64,000 nucleotides of DNA, taken from JBMNIZ01 sp050951405. Its GTDB lineage: Bacteria; Bacillota; DULZ01. The notes beneath the pieces are model-generated. The model saw only the letters and a list, made by a program, of their open reading frames with translations. It had not been told where the DNA came from and searched no databases. This document shows, in pieces, positions 35,762 through 44,884 of the stretch. The DNA is taken from contig JBMNIZ010000007.1 in NCBI GenBank assembly GCA_050951405.1, positions 1 through 64,000 on the forward strand, in the 5' to 3' direction. The translations under genes and the position numbers were made by a program. Numbering within the stretch: the stretch's first letter is position 1; each line of letters opens with the position of its first letter.

Positions 35762-37144
35762 CTATTTGCCAATACAGAACTCGGAAAAAATAGCGTCCAA
35801 AACTTCCTCTCCGATACTGGTCCCATTAATACATCCCAAACTCTCCCAGGCTTCCCTTAGATCAATGCTGAGAAAATCAACCGGCAGACCTGCATCCAAC
35901 CCGGCCCGGGCTGCTTGTAGATGTTCCAATGCTTTCTCCAAAGATTGGGCATGCCTGAGACGAGTCAGTAAAGGCCTGGGCCTCAAATCCAGCTCTCCTA
36001 AACCCACCATTTCCTTGATTTTCTCGGCCAAATCCTCCAGACCCTGTCTTTTTAAAGCAGATATTTCCAAAAAATCCATTTCACCAAAAAGCACCCGTGC
36101 TTCCTCCCGGGAAAGCCTGGGTTCATCCAGGTCGATTTTGTTGATTAAAACCAGGCTGGGAATATTTTGCTCTTGAACCATCTGGTAAACCATTTCATCG
36201 TGAACAGTCAATCTTTCTCCCGCATCCAACACCAAAAGGGCCAAGTCTGCCTTTTTTAGAATCTCTTTAGTTTTCTCAATTCCCATTTGCTCCACCACAT
36301 CCTCGGTGGGCCGGATCCCCGCCGTATCGATAATCCGCAAGGGAATGCCGTTTAAGTTCACCATTTCCTCGATAATGTCCCTGGTGGTTCCGGGATGCTC
36401 AGTGACAATGGCCCTTTCTTCCCGGAGCAGGGCATTTAATAAACTGGATTTACCCACATTGGGCTTACCCAAAATAACTGTTTTGATCCCTTCTCGCATT
36501 ATTTTTCCCTGAGAAAAGCCATCTAAAAGTTCTTTAATCTTATTTTCCACCTGGTCGATAATGGCGCGGACTTCATGGTCAGGGATAAAGTCAATTTCAT
36601 CTTCTGGAAAATCAATGGAGGCCTCAAAATACACCAGCAGCTTCAATAACTGCTTCTGACAGAACTCGATGACTTGAGAAAGACCTCCTTCCAGTTGTTC
36701 CACAGCTAATTCCAGTCCGACCCTGGACTGGGAACGAATGATGTCGATGATGGCTTCACTCTGCGCCAAATCCAGACGCTCGTTTAGAAAGGCTCTCCTG
36801 GTAAATTCCCCCGGCTCGGCTAATCGGGCGCCGGCCGCCAGGACTGCTTCCAAAGCTAAATTCACCACCAACATTCCCCCATGGCAGTGAATTTCTCCCA
36901 CATCTTCTCCCGTATAACTGTGAGGTCCTCTCATGATTACCGCCAAAACTTGATCTATCTTCTTCTTTTTATTCTGGAGATGTCCTAAATAAAGACGGTG
37001 GCTCTGCCTATCCTTCCATCTTTGCTGATTCTTTGCCACAAAAACTTCATCCAGTATTTTCTCCGTTAAAGAGCCGCTCATCCGGACAATACCGATTCCT
37101 CCTTCACCGAAGGGAGTAGAAATGGCAGCAATCGTATCTTCCAT
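35762..37144 (-). CDS. mnmE: tRNA modification GTPase MnmE (TrmE)
   Basis: The 460-residue protein has the folate-binding N-domain (DTIAAISTPFGEGGIGIVRM), a helical domain and an inserted G domain (G1 GKPNVGKSSLLNALL, G3 DTAGIRPTEDVVE, G4 NKID). It ends with the C-terminal zinc/catalytic FCIGK. It sits 11 bases upstream of mnmG. Confidence 0.97.
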   Translation of the reverse strand: MEDTIAAISTPFGEGGIGIVRMSGSLTEKILDEVFVAKNQQRWKDRQSHRLYLGHLQNKKKKIDQVLAVIMRGPHSYTGEDVGEIHCHGGMLVVNLALEAVLAAGARLAEPGEFTRRAFLNERLDLAQSEAIIDIIRSQSRVGLELAVEQLEGGLSQVIEFCQKQLLKLLVYFEASIDFPEDEIDFIPDHEVRAIIDQVENKIKELLDGFSQGKIMREGIKTVILGKPNVGKSSLLNALLREERAIVTEHPGTTRDIIEEMVNLNGIPLRIIDTAGIRPTEDVVEQMGIEKTKEILKKADLALLVLDAGERLTVHDEMVYQMVQEQNIPSLVLINKIDLDEPRLSREEARVLFGEMDFLEISALKRQGLEDLAEKIKEMVGLGELDLRPRPLLTRLRHAQSLEKALEHLQAARAGLDAGLPVDFLSIDLREAWESLGCINGTSIGEEVLDAIFSEFCIGK

Positions 37145-37198
37145 TCAGGACAGCTCCTTCCAAGGACAAGTTTTTGTTCCTCCCGGAATAAGGTTAAG

Positions 37199-37226
37199 AA
37201 AACCCAGCAATCCGTGGATTACTGGG
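37199..37226 (-). terminator. Rho-independent terminator after jag
   Basis: On the minus strand AACCCAG.AATCC pairs with GGATT.CTGGGTT and ends in TTTTCTT, about 15 bases after the jag stop. It separates the rpmH-jag cluster from mnmE. Confidence 0.85.
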
Positions 37227-37240
37227 TAATAATCGTACCA

Positions 37241-37858
37241 TTATTTCACTGAAATAACAACTTTACGGAAAGGCTCTTCTCCTTCGCTATAAGTTTGAAT
37301 GTGAGGATCATCCTGCAAGGCTGTATGAATAATCCTTCTTTCCTGCGGGCTCATGGGTTCAAGTACCACTTTTTTCCCGGTCCGCTTTGCTTTCTCCGAT
37401 AGACGTAAGGCCAAGCGTTTTAAAGTAGCCTCTCTTTTTTTCCGGTATCCTTCCACGTCCAAAATGAAGTGTACCTTGTTCTTGACCCTCTTATTCACTG
37501 CCAAATTAGTCAAATACTGCAAGGCATCAAGAGTCTCCCCTCGGTGGCCGATGATGATGCCCAATTTAGAACCCCGCAAAGAAAGATAACAATAGTTTCC
37601 CTCTCTTCTTTCTTCCGTAGTAACTTCCACACCCAAGGATTTGATAATCGGCCGTAAAAACTCCTTGCCGATTTCCATAGGATCTTCCTTCACTGTAACC
37701 CTGACCCTGGCCATGCGAGAGCCGAGAATGCCGAATAAACCCTTACTGCCTTCTTCCAGAACTTCCACCTCGATTTGATCACGGTCCACCTGCAATTCCT
37801 TTAAAGCAGTTTCTACTGCTTCTTCCACAGTCTTGGCCGTGATTTCAATACTACTCAT
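37241..37858 (-). CDS. jag: RNA-binding protein Jag (KhpB)
   Basis: The 205 residues contain the Jag N-terminal domain (SSIEITAKTVEEAVETALKE and EGSKGLFGILGSRMARV), a KH domain (LGIIIGHRGETLDALQYLTN) and an R3H domain (MSPQERRIIHTALQDDPHI). It binds RNA together with KhpA and influences cell division and elongation. The start overlaps the yidC stop by four bases. Confidence 0.95.
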   Translation of the reverse strand: MSSIEITAKTVEEAVETALKELQVDRDQIEVEVLEEGSKGLFGILGSRMARVRVTVKEDPMEIGKEFLRPIIKSLGVEVTTEERREGNYCYLSLRGSKLGIIIGHRGETLDALQYLTNLAVNKRVKNKVHFILDVEGYRKKREATLKRLALRLSEKAKRTGKKVVLEPMSPQERRIIHTALQDDPHIQTYSEGEEPFRKVVISVK

Positions 37859-38535
37859 TTTTGTACAGCTTCCTCCTTTATCCGACCAGGCGTTCTCCTA
37901 ATCACCAAATGCTCCAAGCTGCTGATAATACTGTACATTACCCAGTACAAGGCCAGCCCAGAGGGAAAACTACGGCTGAACCAGGCGATCATCAAAGGCA
38001 TAATGTAAAGCATGGTTTTTTGGGTCTGGTCATTAGAAGGACCCATGCTGATCTTCTGTTGCAAAAAGGTAAAGCCCGCCACCAAAATCGGAAGAATCCA
38101 CGGGTCAGGGGCTCCTAAATTCTTAATCCAGAGAAAATGAGCATGGTCAAGATTCACATAGGCAGGGTGCTGGACCGGGTCGAAGAAAACCCGCAGAGAA
38201 CTGAATAAAGCAAACAAAATCGGCATCTGCACCAGAAGAGGCAGACATCCGGCAAAAGGATTAACACCTGCTTTTTGGTACATCTCCATTACCGCCTGCT
38301 GGGCTTTTTGGGGATCTTTCTTGTATTTTGTTTGAATTTCCTTAATTTTGGGCTGTATTTCCTGCATCTTTTTCATGGAACGGACTTGGGTGGACGTTAA
38401 GGGAAAAAGAAACATCTTCACTACAACCGTAAAGAGAATAATCGCCAGCCCATAGTTTGGAAAACCAATACTGGCCGTCACCTCATAAAAAAACTGAATG
38501 GAGTTTGAAATAAAATTAACTAAACTGGCAAACAA
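37855..38535 (-). CDS. yidC: Membrane protein insertase YidC (Oxa1 type)
   Basis: A short Gram-positive-type YidC of 226 residues. It lacks the large periplasmic domain. It shows GLAIILFTVVVKMFLFPLTS, the cytoplasmic coiled-coil loop (QEIQPKIKEIQTKYKKDPQK) and NPFAGCLPLLVQMPILFALF, and it has a basic tail. It lacks an obvious lipobox Cys at the N-terminus. It lies in the rpmH-rnpA-yidD-yidC-jag cluster. Confidence 0.96.
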   Translation of the reverse strand: MFASLVNFISNSIQFFYEVTASIGFPNYGLAIILFTVVVKMFLFPLTSTQVRSMKKMQEIQPKIKEIQTKYKKDPQKAQQAVMEMYQKAGVNPFAGCLPLLVQMPILFALFSSLRVFFDPVQHPAYVNLDHAHFLWIKNLGAPDPWILPILVAGFTFLQQKISMGPSNDQTQKTMLYIMPLMIAWFSRSFPSGLALYWVMYSIISSLEHLVIRRTPGRIKEEAVQK

Positions 38536-38629
38536 TTTTACCCTGCACTAAAATTGCCCGAAAGCGGGATTCTCTGCAGGAGCCACCTCCCTCTCTTATA
38601 ATTAAATATCCCCAACTAATCCCATCACC

Positions 38630-38836
38630 CTATACCGGGTCATAGCCACCTGGATGAAAAGGATGGCAGCGGCTGATTCTCTTCAAAGCCAGCAAACTGC
38701 CTTTTACCAGACCGTATTTTTCCAGAGACAAGATGGCATACTGGGAACAAGTGGGATAAAAACGACAACGGGGGGGGAGTACAGGTGAAATAAACTTTTG
38801 ATAAAGCCTGATCCAAAAAATAACAATATCCCTCAC
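38630..38836 (-). CDS. yidD: Membrane protein insertion efficiency factor YidD
   Basis: Sixty-eight residues with the family core LYQKFISPVLPPRCRFYPTC, SQYAILSLEKYGLVKGSLLA and RCHPFHPGGYDPV. Its first codon overlaps the rnpA stop. Confidence 0.96.
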   Translation of the reverse strand: MRDIVIFWIRLYQKFISPVLPPRCRFYPTCSQYAILSLEKYGLVKGSLLALKRISRCHPFHPGGYDPV

Positions 38837-39174
38837 TTAAAAAGACCAGCCTTCCTACAGATATTGTCTATCTCTTGTTCGACCAAACTATAGCTGATTC
38901 CTTTTATTTTCCCCCGAGCAATAAAAATTAAATCGTAGCCTTTTTGCAATTGGCTCTTTTCCTTCTGGCGGCAGACCTCCCTGAGCAGCCTTTTGATTCG
39001 ATTCCGCACCACCGCTTTGCCTATCTTTTTTGAAACAACAAAACCGTAACGATTTTTCCCTAGATGATTTTTTTTATAATAAAGAACCACATATCTACCG
39101 GCTAAGGATTTCCCTTTCTGGTAAACACTTTTAAAAGAAGCTGGATTTGTTAACCGGTATTCTCTCTTCAGCAA
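38833..39174 (-). CDS. rnpA: Ribonuclease P protein component
   Basis: A 113-residue basic protein assisting RNase P RNA. It shows FKSVYQKGKSLAGRYVVLYY and the RNR motif in VVRNRIKRLLREV. The start is a TTG at 39174 behind a GGAGG site 7 bases away. The longer reading from 39267 would overlap rpmH and is rejected. Confidence 0.96.
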   Translation of the reverse strand: MLKREYRLTNPASFKSVYQKGKSLAGRYVVLYYKKNHLGKNRYGFVVSKKIGKAVVRNRIKRLLREVCRQKEKSQLQKGYDLIFIARGKIKGISYSLVEQEIDNICRKAGLFK

Positions 39175-39259
39175 AATACAACCTCCGAATGAATAACTTT
39201 CCCGGAAAAGATGAAATCTATGTAAAAAATGGTAGAAGGCCACTTTTTGCGGCCTCCTC

Positions 39260-39394
39260 TTAAGCACTCAATCTTTTTCTCCCTTTGGCCCGACGCCTCT
39301 TGATGACCTTCGCGCCGCTTTTTGTCCTCATTCTCCGTAAAAAGCCGTGCACTCTTTTATGTTTTCTATTTCTAGGTTGGTAAGTACGCTTCAT
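39260..39394 (-). CDS. rpmH: Ribosomal protein L34
   Basis: The 44-residue sequence begins MKRTYQPRNRKHKRVHGFLR and ends RRRAKGRKRLSA, an unambiguous L34. It has a GGAGG site upstream. It is the usual first gene of the rnpA cluster next to oriC. Confidence 0.98.
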   Translation of the reverse strand: MKRTYQPRNRKHKRVHGFLRRMRTKSGAKVIKRRRAKGRKRLSA

Positions 39395-39497
39395 GGTGTC
39401 TCCTCCTTAAAAACCAGGTCAAACCTTGCACTGCCAAAATTTCCTCCTCATTATATCGCCCGGAAGTAAGCCTTGTCAAGGAAACTATAAGTTTAAT

Positions 39498-39578
39498 TGT
39501 GGATATTGGGGAAAAAGTATATTTTTGTTCAGACTTATAAACATAATTCACAGCATATAATCCACAACTTGTGCATAA
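39498..39578. promoter_or_regulatory. DnaA-box cluster between rpmH and dnaA (left part, oriC)
   Basis: Three 8-of-9 matches to TTATCCACA occur: TGTGGATAT at 39498, TAATCCACA at 39558 and TGTGCATAA at 39570. The last overlaps the first bases of the repeat flanking the IS. In the ancestral sequence this cluster would have joined directly to the perfect box at 40839. Confidence 0.75.
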
Positions 39579-39587
39579 CTGGAAAAA
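39576..39587. repeat. Left copy of 12-bp direct repeat flanking the IS30 element
   Basis: TAACTGGAAAAA occurs here and at 40807-40818, directly outside the element's terminal inverted repeats. The pattern is that of a target-site duplication. Confidence 0.75.
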
Positions 39588-40806
39588 AAGGTAAGTTGTA
39601 AAATTAATTGCCGCATTTAATAAAAAATAGAGACTCAAGGCTAAACCTCTGATATGTTTAAGGTAACTACGCTTAAAAACATAAAGGAGGCAAAGCACAT
39701 GAGTCAACTCAATTGTACCACGACTTCCCGCCGCTTTAAACACATCACTGTAAAAGAACGCTATCAGATTGAAATTCTTCTAAAGGAGAAGAAGTCACCC
39801 AGCGAGATAGCAAAGCTGTTAGGCAAGCATAAGCGAACCATCGAACGTGAGATTGCCCGTGGAACTGTCAGGATGCTGAGAAGCGACCTGGTTTATGTTG
39901 ATAGATACTGTGCAGATACAGCAGAGCGAATATACCGGGAAAGAGCAGCTAATAAGGGAGCATGCATAAAGATCGGTCATGACCATAAACTAGCCGATTA
40001 TATTGAAAAAAAGATTATCAAAGAGGAATATACCCCTGACGCAGTCATTGGCGAAATCCGGGCAAAAGGCTTAAAATTTAAGACTAGTATATGCAAAAAA
40101 AACGCTCTATAACTATATCGACAAAGAAGTATTTGCAAATATAACAAATAAAGACCTTCCAGTAAAACGAGTACCTAAAAAAAATCGCCATAAGAGGGTA
40201 CGAGTTGCCCACAACAATCTAAAAGGCAGAAGCATTGAAAAAAAGACCTGCGGCAGCTAATACTCGTGAAGAAGCCGGCCATTGGGAGATGGATTGTGTT
40301 GTAAGCGGCAAAGGGAAAGGCAAAGCCGCACTCTTAGTTCTAACAGAACGCAAGTTTAGAAAAGAGATTATCCGAAAGATGCCGGAAAAGACACAGAAAT
40401 CAGTGAAGAAAACGCTGGATAGGCTTGAAAAAGAGTACGGAGCACGCTTTTCAGAGGTGTTCAAAACCATTACGGTAGATAACGGAAGCGAGTTTCTTAA
40501 CAGTGTAGAATTAGAGAGTTCAATCAGAAAGCCGGGCACTCATCGGACTAAAATCTATTATGCTCACCCATTCAGCGCATGGGAACGTGGGTCCAATGAA
40601 AATGCTAATAAGCTAATACGTCGGTTTATTCCAAAGGGCACAGATATCAGCAAGCTTAAACAGAAAGATATTAGGCGAATTGAGAACTGGATGAATAATT
40701 ACCCAAGAAAAATTCATGGATATAAATCTGCCAATGAGATGGCAAAGATGGCAGTATAATCAGAGGATGCCAAAATATGGGTGGCAATTAAACTTGCAAT
40801 TACCCC
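39588..40806 (+). mobile_element. IS30-family insertion sequence inside oriC
   Basis: A 1.2-kb element. The left end GGTAAGTTGTAAAATTAATT and the right end (complement GGTAATTGCAAGTTTAATT) form imperfect inverted repeats of about 22 bases, both running into TTGCC. One IS30-type transposase gene lies inside. The element sits between rpmH and dnaA, splitting the DnaA-box cluster. It lies upstream of the dnaA promoter, which remains whole. Confidence 0.88.
39699..40759 (+). pseudogene. IS30-family transposase, two frameshifts
   Basis: The N-terminal helix-turn-helix (RFKHITVKERYQIEILLKEK, SEIAKLLGKHKRTIEREIAR) and the DDE catalytic core (GHWEMDCVVSGKGKGKAALL, TVDNGSEFLN, HPFSAWERGSNENANKLIRR) are clear. 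The frame breaks at 40095-40102, where eight A replace seven, and near 40238-40244, where seven A replace six. The resulting reading needs two single-A deletions. Poly-A runs are prone to both real slippage and sequencing error. ATG 39699 has an AAAGGAGG site. Confidence 0.9.
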
Positions 40807-40818
40807 TAACTGGAAAAA
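40807..40818. repeat. Right copy of 12-bp direct repeat flanking the IS30 element
   Basis: TAACTGGAAAAA, identical to 39576-39587. Confidence 0.75.
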
Positions 40819-40831
40819 GACAAAAATTTAA

Positions 40832-40860
40832 TTGATCTTGTGGATAATTTTTGCTATGAT
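40832..40860 (+). promoter_or_regulatory. dnaA promoter with embedded DnaA box
   Basis: TTGATC and TATGAT are 17 bases apart. A perfect DnaA box (TGTGGATAA, 40839-40847) lies in the spacer, so DnaA would occlude polymerase and autoregulate. The remaining leader to 41082 (about 220 bases) shows no gene. An ACAAGGAGG ribosome site precedes dnaA. Confidence 0.8.
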
Positions 40861-41082
40861 AAATATGCAAATTTAGGAAGAGGATATTTAAATATATAGT
40901 TTCTGTTCATCTTTCCTTCCAGCCTTGTTAGTGCTATTTTTTTTGTCCTTACCAACTCTTTTCTTCGGCATATTGTTTTGCCCGGCCATGCCCGAAAATA
41001 CTGAGAAGCAGATCACCCATCATTACTATCACTTCTTTTAATAATCTTGTAAAAAAATTTACAAGGAGGAACTCTTCGCCAA

Positions 41083-42429
41083 ATGACTGCCCTCAACGTT
41101 GACGAATTATGGACCAAGACTTTAGAAGTAATGGAAGCAGAACTAAGCAACCCCAGCTTTGATACCTGGTTTAAATCCACCGAACTTCTATCTTACGACG
41201 GCCGTGAAATGGTGGTCTTGGTCCCCAACGAATTTGCGAAAGAATGGATGGAAAGCCGGTATTATAACATGATAAAAAACACTTTGCAATTATTAGTTAA
41301 TAAAGAGATAAGTTTAAAATTCATCCTCCCGGAAGAGCAGAAAAGGCCAGAAAAAAATCTTTCAACACACAAAAATCGCTATGCGGAATCAACAGAAAGA
41401 ACATGTACCCAGCTCAATCCCAAATACACATTTGAGTCTTTTGTAGTGGGTAACAGCAATCGGTTCGCCCATGCCGCTTCCCTGGCGGTAGCAGAAGCTC
41501 CCGCCAAAGCCTATAATCCTCTTTTTATCTATGGAGGTGTAGGTCTGGGTAAAACCCACCTCATGCACGCTATTGGTCACTTTGTCCAAACTTACCATCC
41601 TCATCACCAGGTCATGTACGTGTCCTCAGAAACTTTTACCAATGAATTGATTAATGCCATCCGTGACGATGAGACTGAACAATTTCGCAATAAGTACCGT
41701 AATATTGATATTCTTTTAATTGACGACATCCAATTCTTAGCCAACAAAGAAAGAACCCAAGAAGAGTTCTTCCATACTTTTAACTCCCTGTATGAAGCAT
41801 CAAAGCAAATCGTTATTTCCAGCGACCGAACGCCAAAAGAGATTCCCACTCTAGAGGACAGGCTTCGCTCCCGTTTTGAGTGGGGTTTGATCACTGACAT
41901 TCAGCCTCCTGACTTGGAAACGCGTATTGCTATTTTAAGAAAAAAAGCCAATGCAGAAAATCTCCAGCTTCCCGATGAAGCGCTGACGAAGATCGCCACA
42001 AAAATCGAATCCAATATCCGTGAATTGGAAGGGGCATTGATCAGCGTAGCCGCCTACGCCAGCATAAATAAAATTCCCATCGATCAAGCTCTCATCGACA
42101 AAGTCTTGAAGGACTTGGTTCCAGCGCAGAAACAAAAAGAAATCACCATTCCCTTAATTCAAGAAGAATGTGCCTCCTATTTTAAAATTCGAGTGGAAGA
42201 TTTTAAATCAAAAAAACGCACCAGGTCCATCGCTTTCCCCCGTCAGATTGCCATGTATCTGGCCCGGGAATTGACCGACGCTTCTTTACCCCAAATAGGC
42301 GACGAATTCGGCGGCAGGGATCATACCACCGTTCTCCATGCCCACGAAAAAATCTCCCGTCTTTTAGACGAAGACACCTCCTTGGCCGAGACGGTTTTTG
42401 TTTTGATGGAAAAGCTGAAATCATCCTAG
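41083..42429 (+). CDS. dnaA: Chromosomal replication initiator protein DnaA
   Basis: The 448-residue AAA+ initiator has domain I (LWTKTLEVMEAELSNPSFDT), Walker A in GGVGLGKTHLMHAIGH, Walker B in ILLIDDIQFLANKERTQEEF and the arginine-finger region DRLRSRFEWGL. The domain IV signature GDEFGGRDHTTVLHAHEKI binds DnaA boxes. It is intact despite the nearby IS. Confidence 0.98.
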   Translation: MTALNVDELWTKTLEVMEAELSNPSFDTWFKSTELLSYDGREMVVLVPNEFAKEWMESRYYNMIKNTLQLLVNKEISLKFILPEEQKRPEKNLSTHKNRYAESTERTCTQLNPKYTFESFVVGNSNRFAHAASLAVAEAPAKAYNPLFIYGGVGLGKTHLMHAIGHFVQTYHPHHQVMYVSSETFTNELINAIRDDETEQFRNKYRNIDILLIDDIQFLANKERTQEEFFHTFNSLYEASKQIVISSDRTPKEIPTLEDRLRSRFEWGLITDIQPPDLETRIAILRKKANAENLQLPDEALTKIATKIESNIRELEGALISVAAYASINKIPIDQALIDKVLKDLVPAQKQKEITIPLIQEECASYFKIRVEDFKSKKRTRSIAFPRQIAMYLARELTDASLPQIGDEFGGRDHTTVLHAHEKISRLLDEDTSLAETVFVLMEKLKSS

Positions 42430-42513
42430 CTTTGGGTAACTAGCAAAAGATCCTGGTTTAATTCACAATTTTTCCCCAGGAAACAACATAAATAAACCAG
42501 CTTCTTCGAAGTC

Positions 42514-42580
42514 TTTTCCACATTTCCACAAGCACTATTACTACTATGACTACTGTTTATATATTTACTATAATAATAAA
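42514..42580 (+). promoter_or_regulatory. oriC basal unwinding region: DnaA boxes, DnaA-trios, AT-rich DUE
   Basis: Two adjoining boxes (TTTTCCACA at 42514 and ATTTCCACA at 42522) are followed after a few bases by seven consecutive triplets. These are ACT ATT ACT ACT ATG ACT ACT (42534-42554), the arrangement known as DnaA-trios. A 25-base A/T stretch (TTTATATATTTACTATAATA) follows. This matches the unwinding region placed between dnaA and dnaN in B. subtilis. Confidence 0.85.
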
Positions 42581-42632
42581 ACCAGGATTACATCGGAAAA
42601 TTTGCCATTAAACCAAAGGAGGTTTCTTTTTG

Positions 42633-43754
42633 ATGAAATTTTCCTGCCCAAAAGAAAAACTTCTGAATGGTATTCAAACTGTTCAAAGGGCTGTTTCCTC
42701 CCGAACTACAGTTACTCTCTTAACAGGAATTTACTTAGAAACATCTGGAAATAATTTAATTTTCAGAGGCACTGATCTGGAGATTTTTATTGAATATATT
42801 CTGCCAGCGGAGATTCTGGCAGAAGGAAAAACTGTTTTGCCGGCACGTTTTTTGCACGATTTGGTCAGACGCTTGCCTGACGGAGATCTGCGGATAGAAC
42901 AGCCACCGGGCGAACAAAGCCTGGTCTTTCACTATGGTAAGTCGCAAGTGCGCATTAACGGTATGGATCCTACAGACTTTCCACATTTGCCTGCAATTAA
43001 TCAACCGCAAAAGCTGCAGATTTCCGCTCCGTCCTTTCATGATTTGGTAGGAAAGGTGAACACCGCTTCCTCCACCGATATTACCCGTCCCGTATTTTCC
43101 GGCATTTATGTTGAGACGGAAGAGGACGGATTTCTAACCATGGTGGCTACAGATACCCACCGTCTGGCTTATGCCAAAACTCCTTTACCGACAAGGGAAA
43201 AAATAAACTTTTCTTTTATTGCTCCCACCCGTTCTTTGATGGAAATAAGCCGCCTGACGGAGGAAAAGGAGATCTTGAACATTGTGGCAGGAACTAATCA
43301 GGCCTCTTTTCAAACAGATGGTCTGACTATCACCACCCGCCTGATTGAGGGGGATTTTCCCATGTACCGGCAGGTGATTCCCGAAGCTTATTCCACCAGA
43401 ATCCGGGTGAATACATCTCTTTTGTATGATACTCTCGACCGGGCTGTTCTGCTGGCCAGGGAAGATATCAGAAGCCGTTCTCATGCCGTTTATTTAAAAA
43501 CCGCGGGAAATACATTGGTAATCCAATCCCAGTCCCCCGAGATAGGCACCATTTATGAAGAGATTCCCATTTACCTGGAAGGAGAGGACATGGAAATAGC
43601 TTTTAACGGCAAGTACTTAACCGATGCCTTAAAATCCATGGAAACAGAGGAGGTTTATTTTGACTTAACGGGAGCATTAAGTCCTGGCATTTTTCGACCT
43701 GTGAACAATGATGATTTTCTTTATTTGATTTTACCGGTAAGACGGGGAACGTAA
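42633..43754 (+). CDS. dnaN: DNA polymerase III beta sliding clamp
   Basis: The 373-residue ring subunit shows MKFSCPKEKLLNGIQTVQRA, TGIYLETSGNNLIFRGTDLE, FSGIYVETEEDGFLTMVATD and the C-terminal hydrophobic LYLILPVR. AAAGGAGG fits either TTG 42630 or ATG 42633. ATG gives the family start. Confidence 0.97.
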   Translation: MKFSCPKEKLLNGIQTVQRAVSSRTTVTLLTGIYLETSGNNLIFRGTDLEIFIEYILPAEILAEGKTVLPARFLHDLVRRLPDGDLRIEQPPGEQSLVFHYGKSQVRINGMDPTDFPHLPAINQPQKLQISAPSFHDLVGKVNTASSTDITRPVFSGIYVETEEDGFLTMVATDTHRLAYAKTPLPTREKINFSFIAPTRSLMEISRLTEEKEILNIVAGTNQASFQTDGLTITTRLIEGDFPMYRQVIPEAYSTRIRVNTSLLYDTLDRAVLLAREDIRSRSHAVYLKTAGNTLVIQSQSPEIGTIYEEIPIYLEGEDMEIAFNGKYLTDALKSMETEEVYFDLTGALSPGIFRPVNNDDFLYLILPVRRGT

Positions 43755-43769
43755 AAAAGGGTGTTTTTT

Positions 43770-44873
43770 TTGCACGTAAAAGAAATCGAAATAGTTAATT
43801 TCACCAATTACCAACATTTGCACTTATCTTTTCATCAGCGAGTAAACTGGTTCATCGGCGATAATGGGCAGGGTAAAAGTAATCTGATCGACGCCATTTA
43901 TTATTTAAGTATGGGGCAAAGTTACAAGCAGCCCCGAGATCTTTCCCTGATTCGCTGGAATGAGGATTATTTTTACTTAAAAGGGTTGATCTCCAATAAA
44001 AAAGGAGATCAGCTGGTGGAATGCGCTGTGAGCCGGGAAAAGAAAATCATCAAAGTAAATGGGCAGCCTCTGCAAAAACGGAAAGACTTGCTGGGGGTTT
44101 TTGCTGCTGTAATTTTTACTCCTGACGATCTTTTTTTTATGAAAGGCGGTCCCGAACAGCGTCGTCGTTTTTTAAACCAGCTTTTAATGCAAATCAGTCC
44201 CATATATTACGATAACTTGCTTGGCTATCATCGCATTCTGTACCAGCGGAACTCTCTATTGAAAAAAGAAAAAATTGATCAGAAGGAATTGGAAATCTGG
44301 GATGAGCAACTTTCTTCTTTGGGAGCGTTTCTCATCAATAAAAGGCAGGAGGCCGTGGACAAACTGGATCATGCCTCTCGTAAAATTCATCAGGAGTTAA
44401 CGGGAGACCAGGAAAATTTGAGAATTGTTTATAGGCCTGGTCTTTCTTTGAACAGGACGGGAGACTTTTCTCCGGAAAAAATAAAAGTTATTTTTCAGGA
44501 GAAATTAAAGAAGACTTTTTGGGAAGACAGGCAAAAAAAATATACCCAAAAAGGCCCTCATCGGGATGAGCTGATTTTCCAAATGAATGGGATTGACCTG
44601 CGCCGTTATGGATCCCAGGGACAGCAGAGAACTGCGGTTTTAGCCCTAAAGCTGGCCTCCATGGGTTTTTTGGCCGGAGAATTGGGTGAATATCCGGTAC
44701 TCCTTCTTGATGATGTCTTTTCCGAGCTGGACGGGAAAAGAAGGGATTATTTAATCAAGTTCATCGCCGATAAGATCCAGTCTTTGATCACTTCCACCGA
44801 CTTGGTTGTGGAGGATGCCAGGATAAAAGCAGAAACGAGAATATTTAAGATTTGTCAAGGGAAGGTCATCTAA
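43770..44873 (+). CDS. recF: DNA replication and repair protein RecF
   Basis: An SMC-like ATPase of about 367 residues. VKEIEIVNFTNYQHLHLSFH, Walker A GDNGQGKSNLIDAIYYLS, GPHRDELIF and Walker B in YPVLLLDDVFSELDGKRRDY are present. TTG 43770 (MHVKEIEI) fits the family start. GTG 43761 would add three residues. Confidence 0.96.
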   Translation: MHVKEIEIVNFTNYQHLHLSFHQRVNWFIGDNGQGKSNLIDAIYYLSMGQSYKQPRDLSLIRWNEDYFYLKGLISNKKGDQLVECAVSREKKIIKVNGQPLQKRKDLLGVFAAVIFTPDDLFFMKGGPEQRRRFLNQLLMQISPIYYDNLLGYHRILYQRNSLLKKEKIDQKELEIWDEQLSSLGAFLINKRQEAVDKLDHASRKIHQELTGDQENLRIVYRPGLSLNRTGDFSPEKIKVIFQEKLKKTFWEDRQKKYTQKGPHRDELIFQMNGIDLRRYGSQGQQRTAVLALKLASMGFLAGELGEYPVLLLDDVFSELDGKRRDYLIKFIADKIQSLITSTDLVVEDARIKAETRIFKICQGKVI

Positions 44874-44884
44874 AGGAGGATTGC

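Noticed and set aside
39175..39267. Longer rnpA reading frame
   Set aside because: It overlaps rpmH. The TTG at 39174 has the GGAGG site and the normal family N-terminus.
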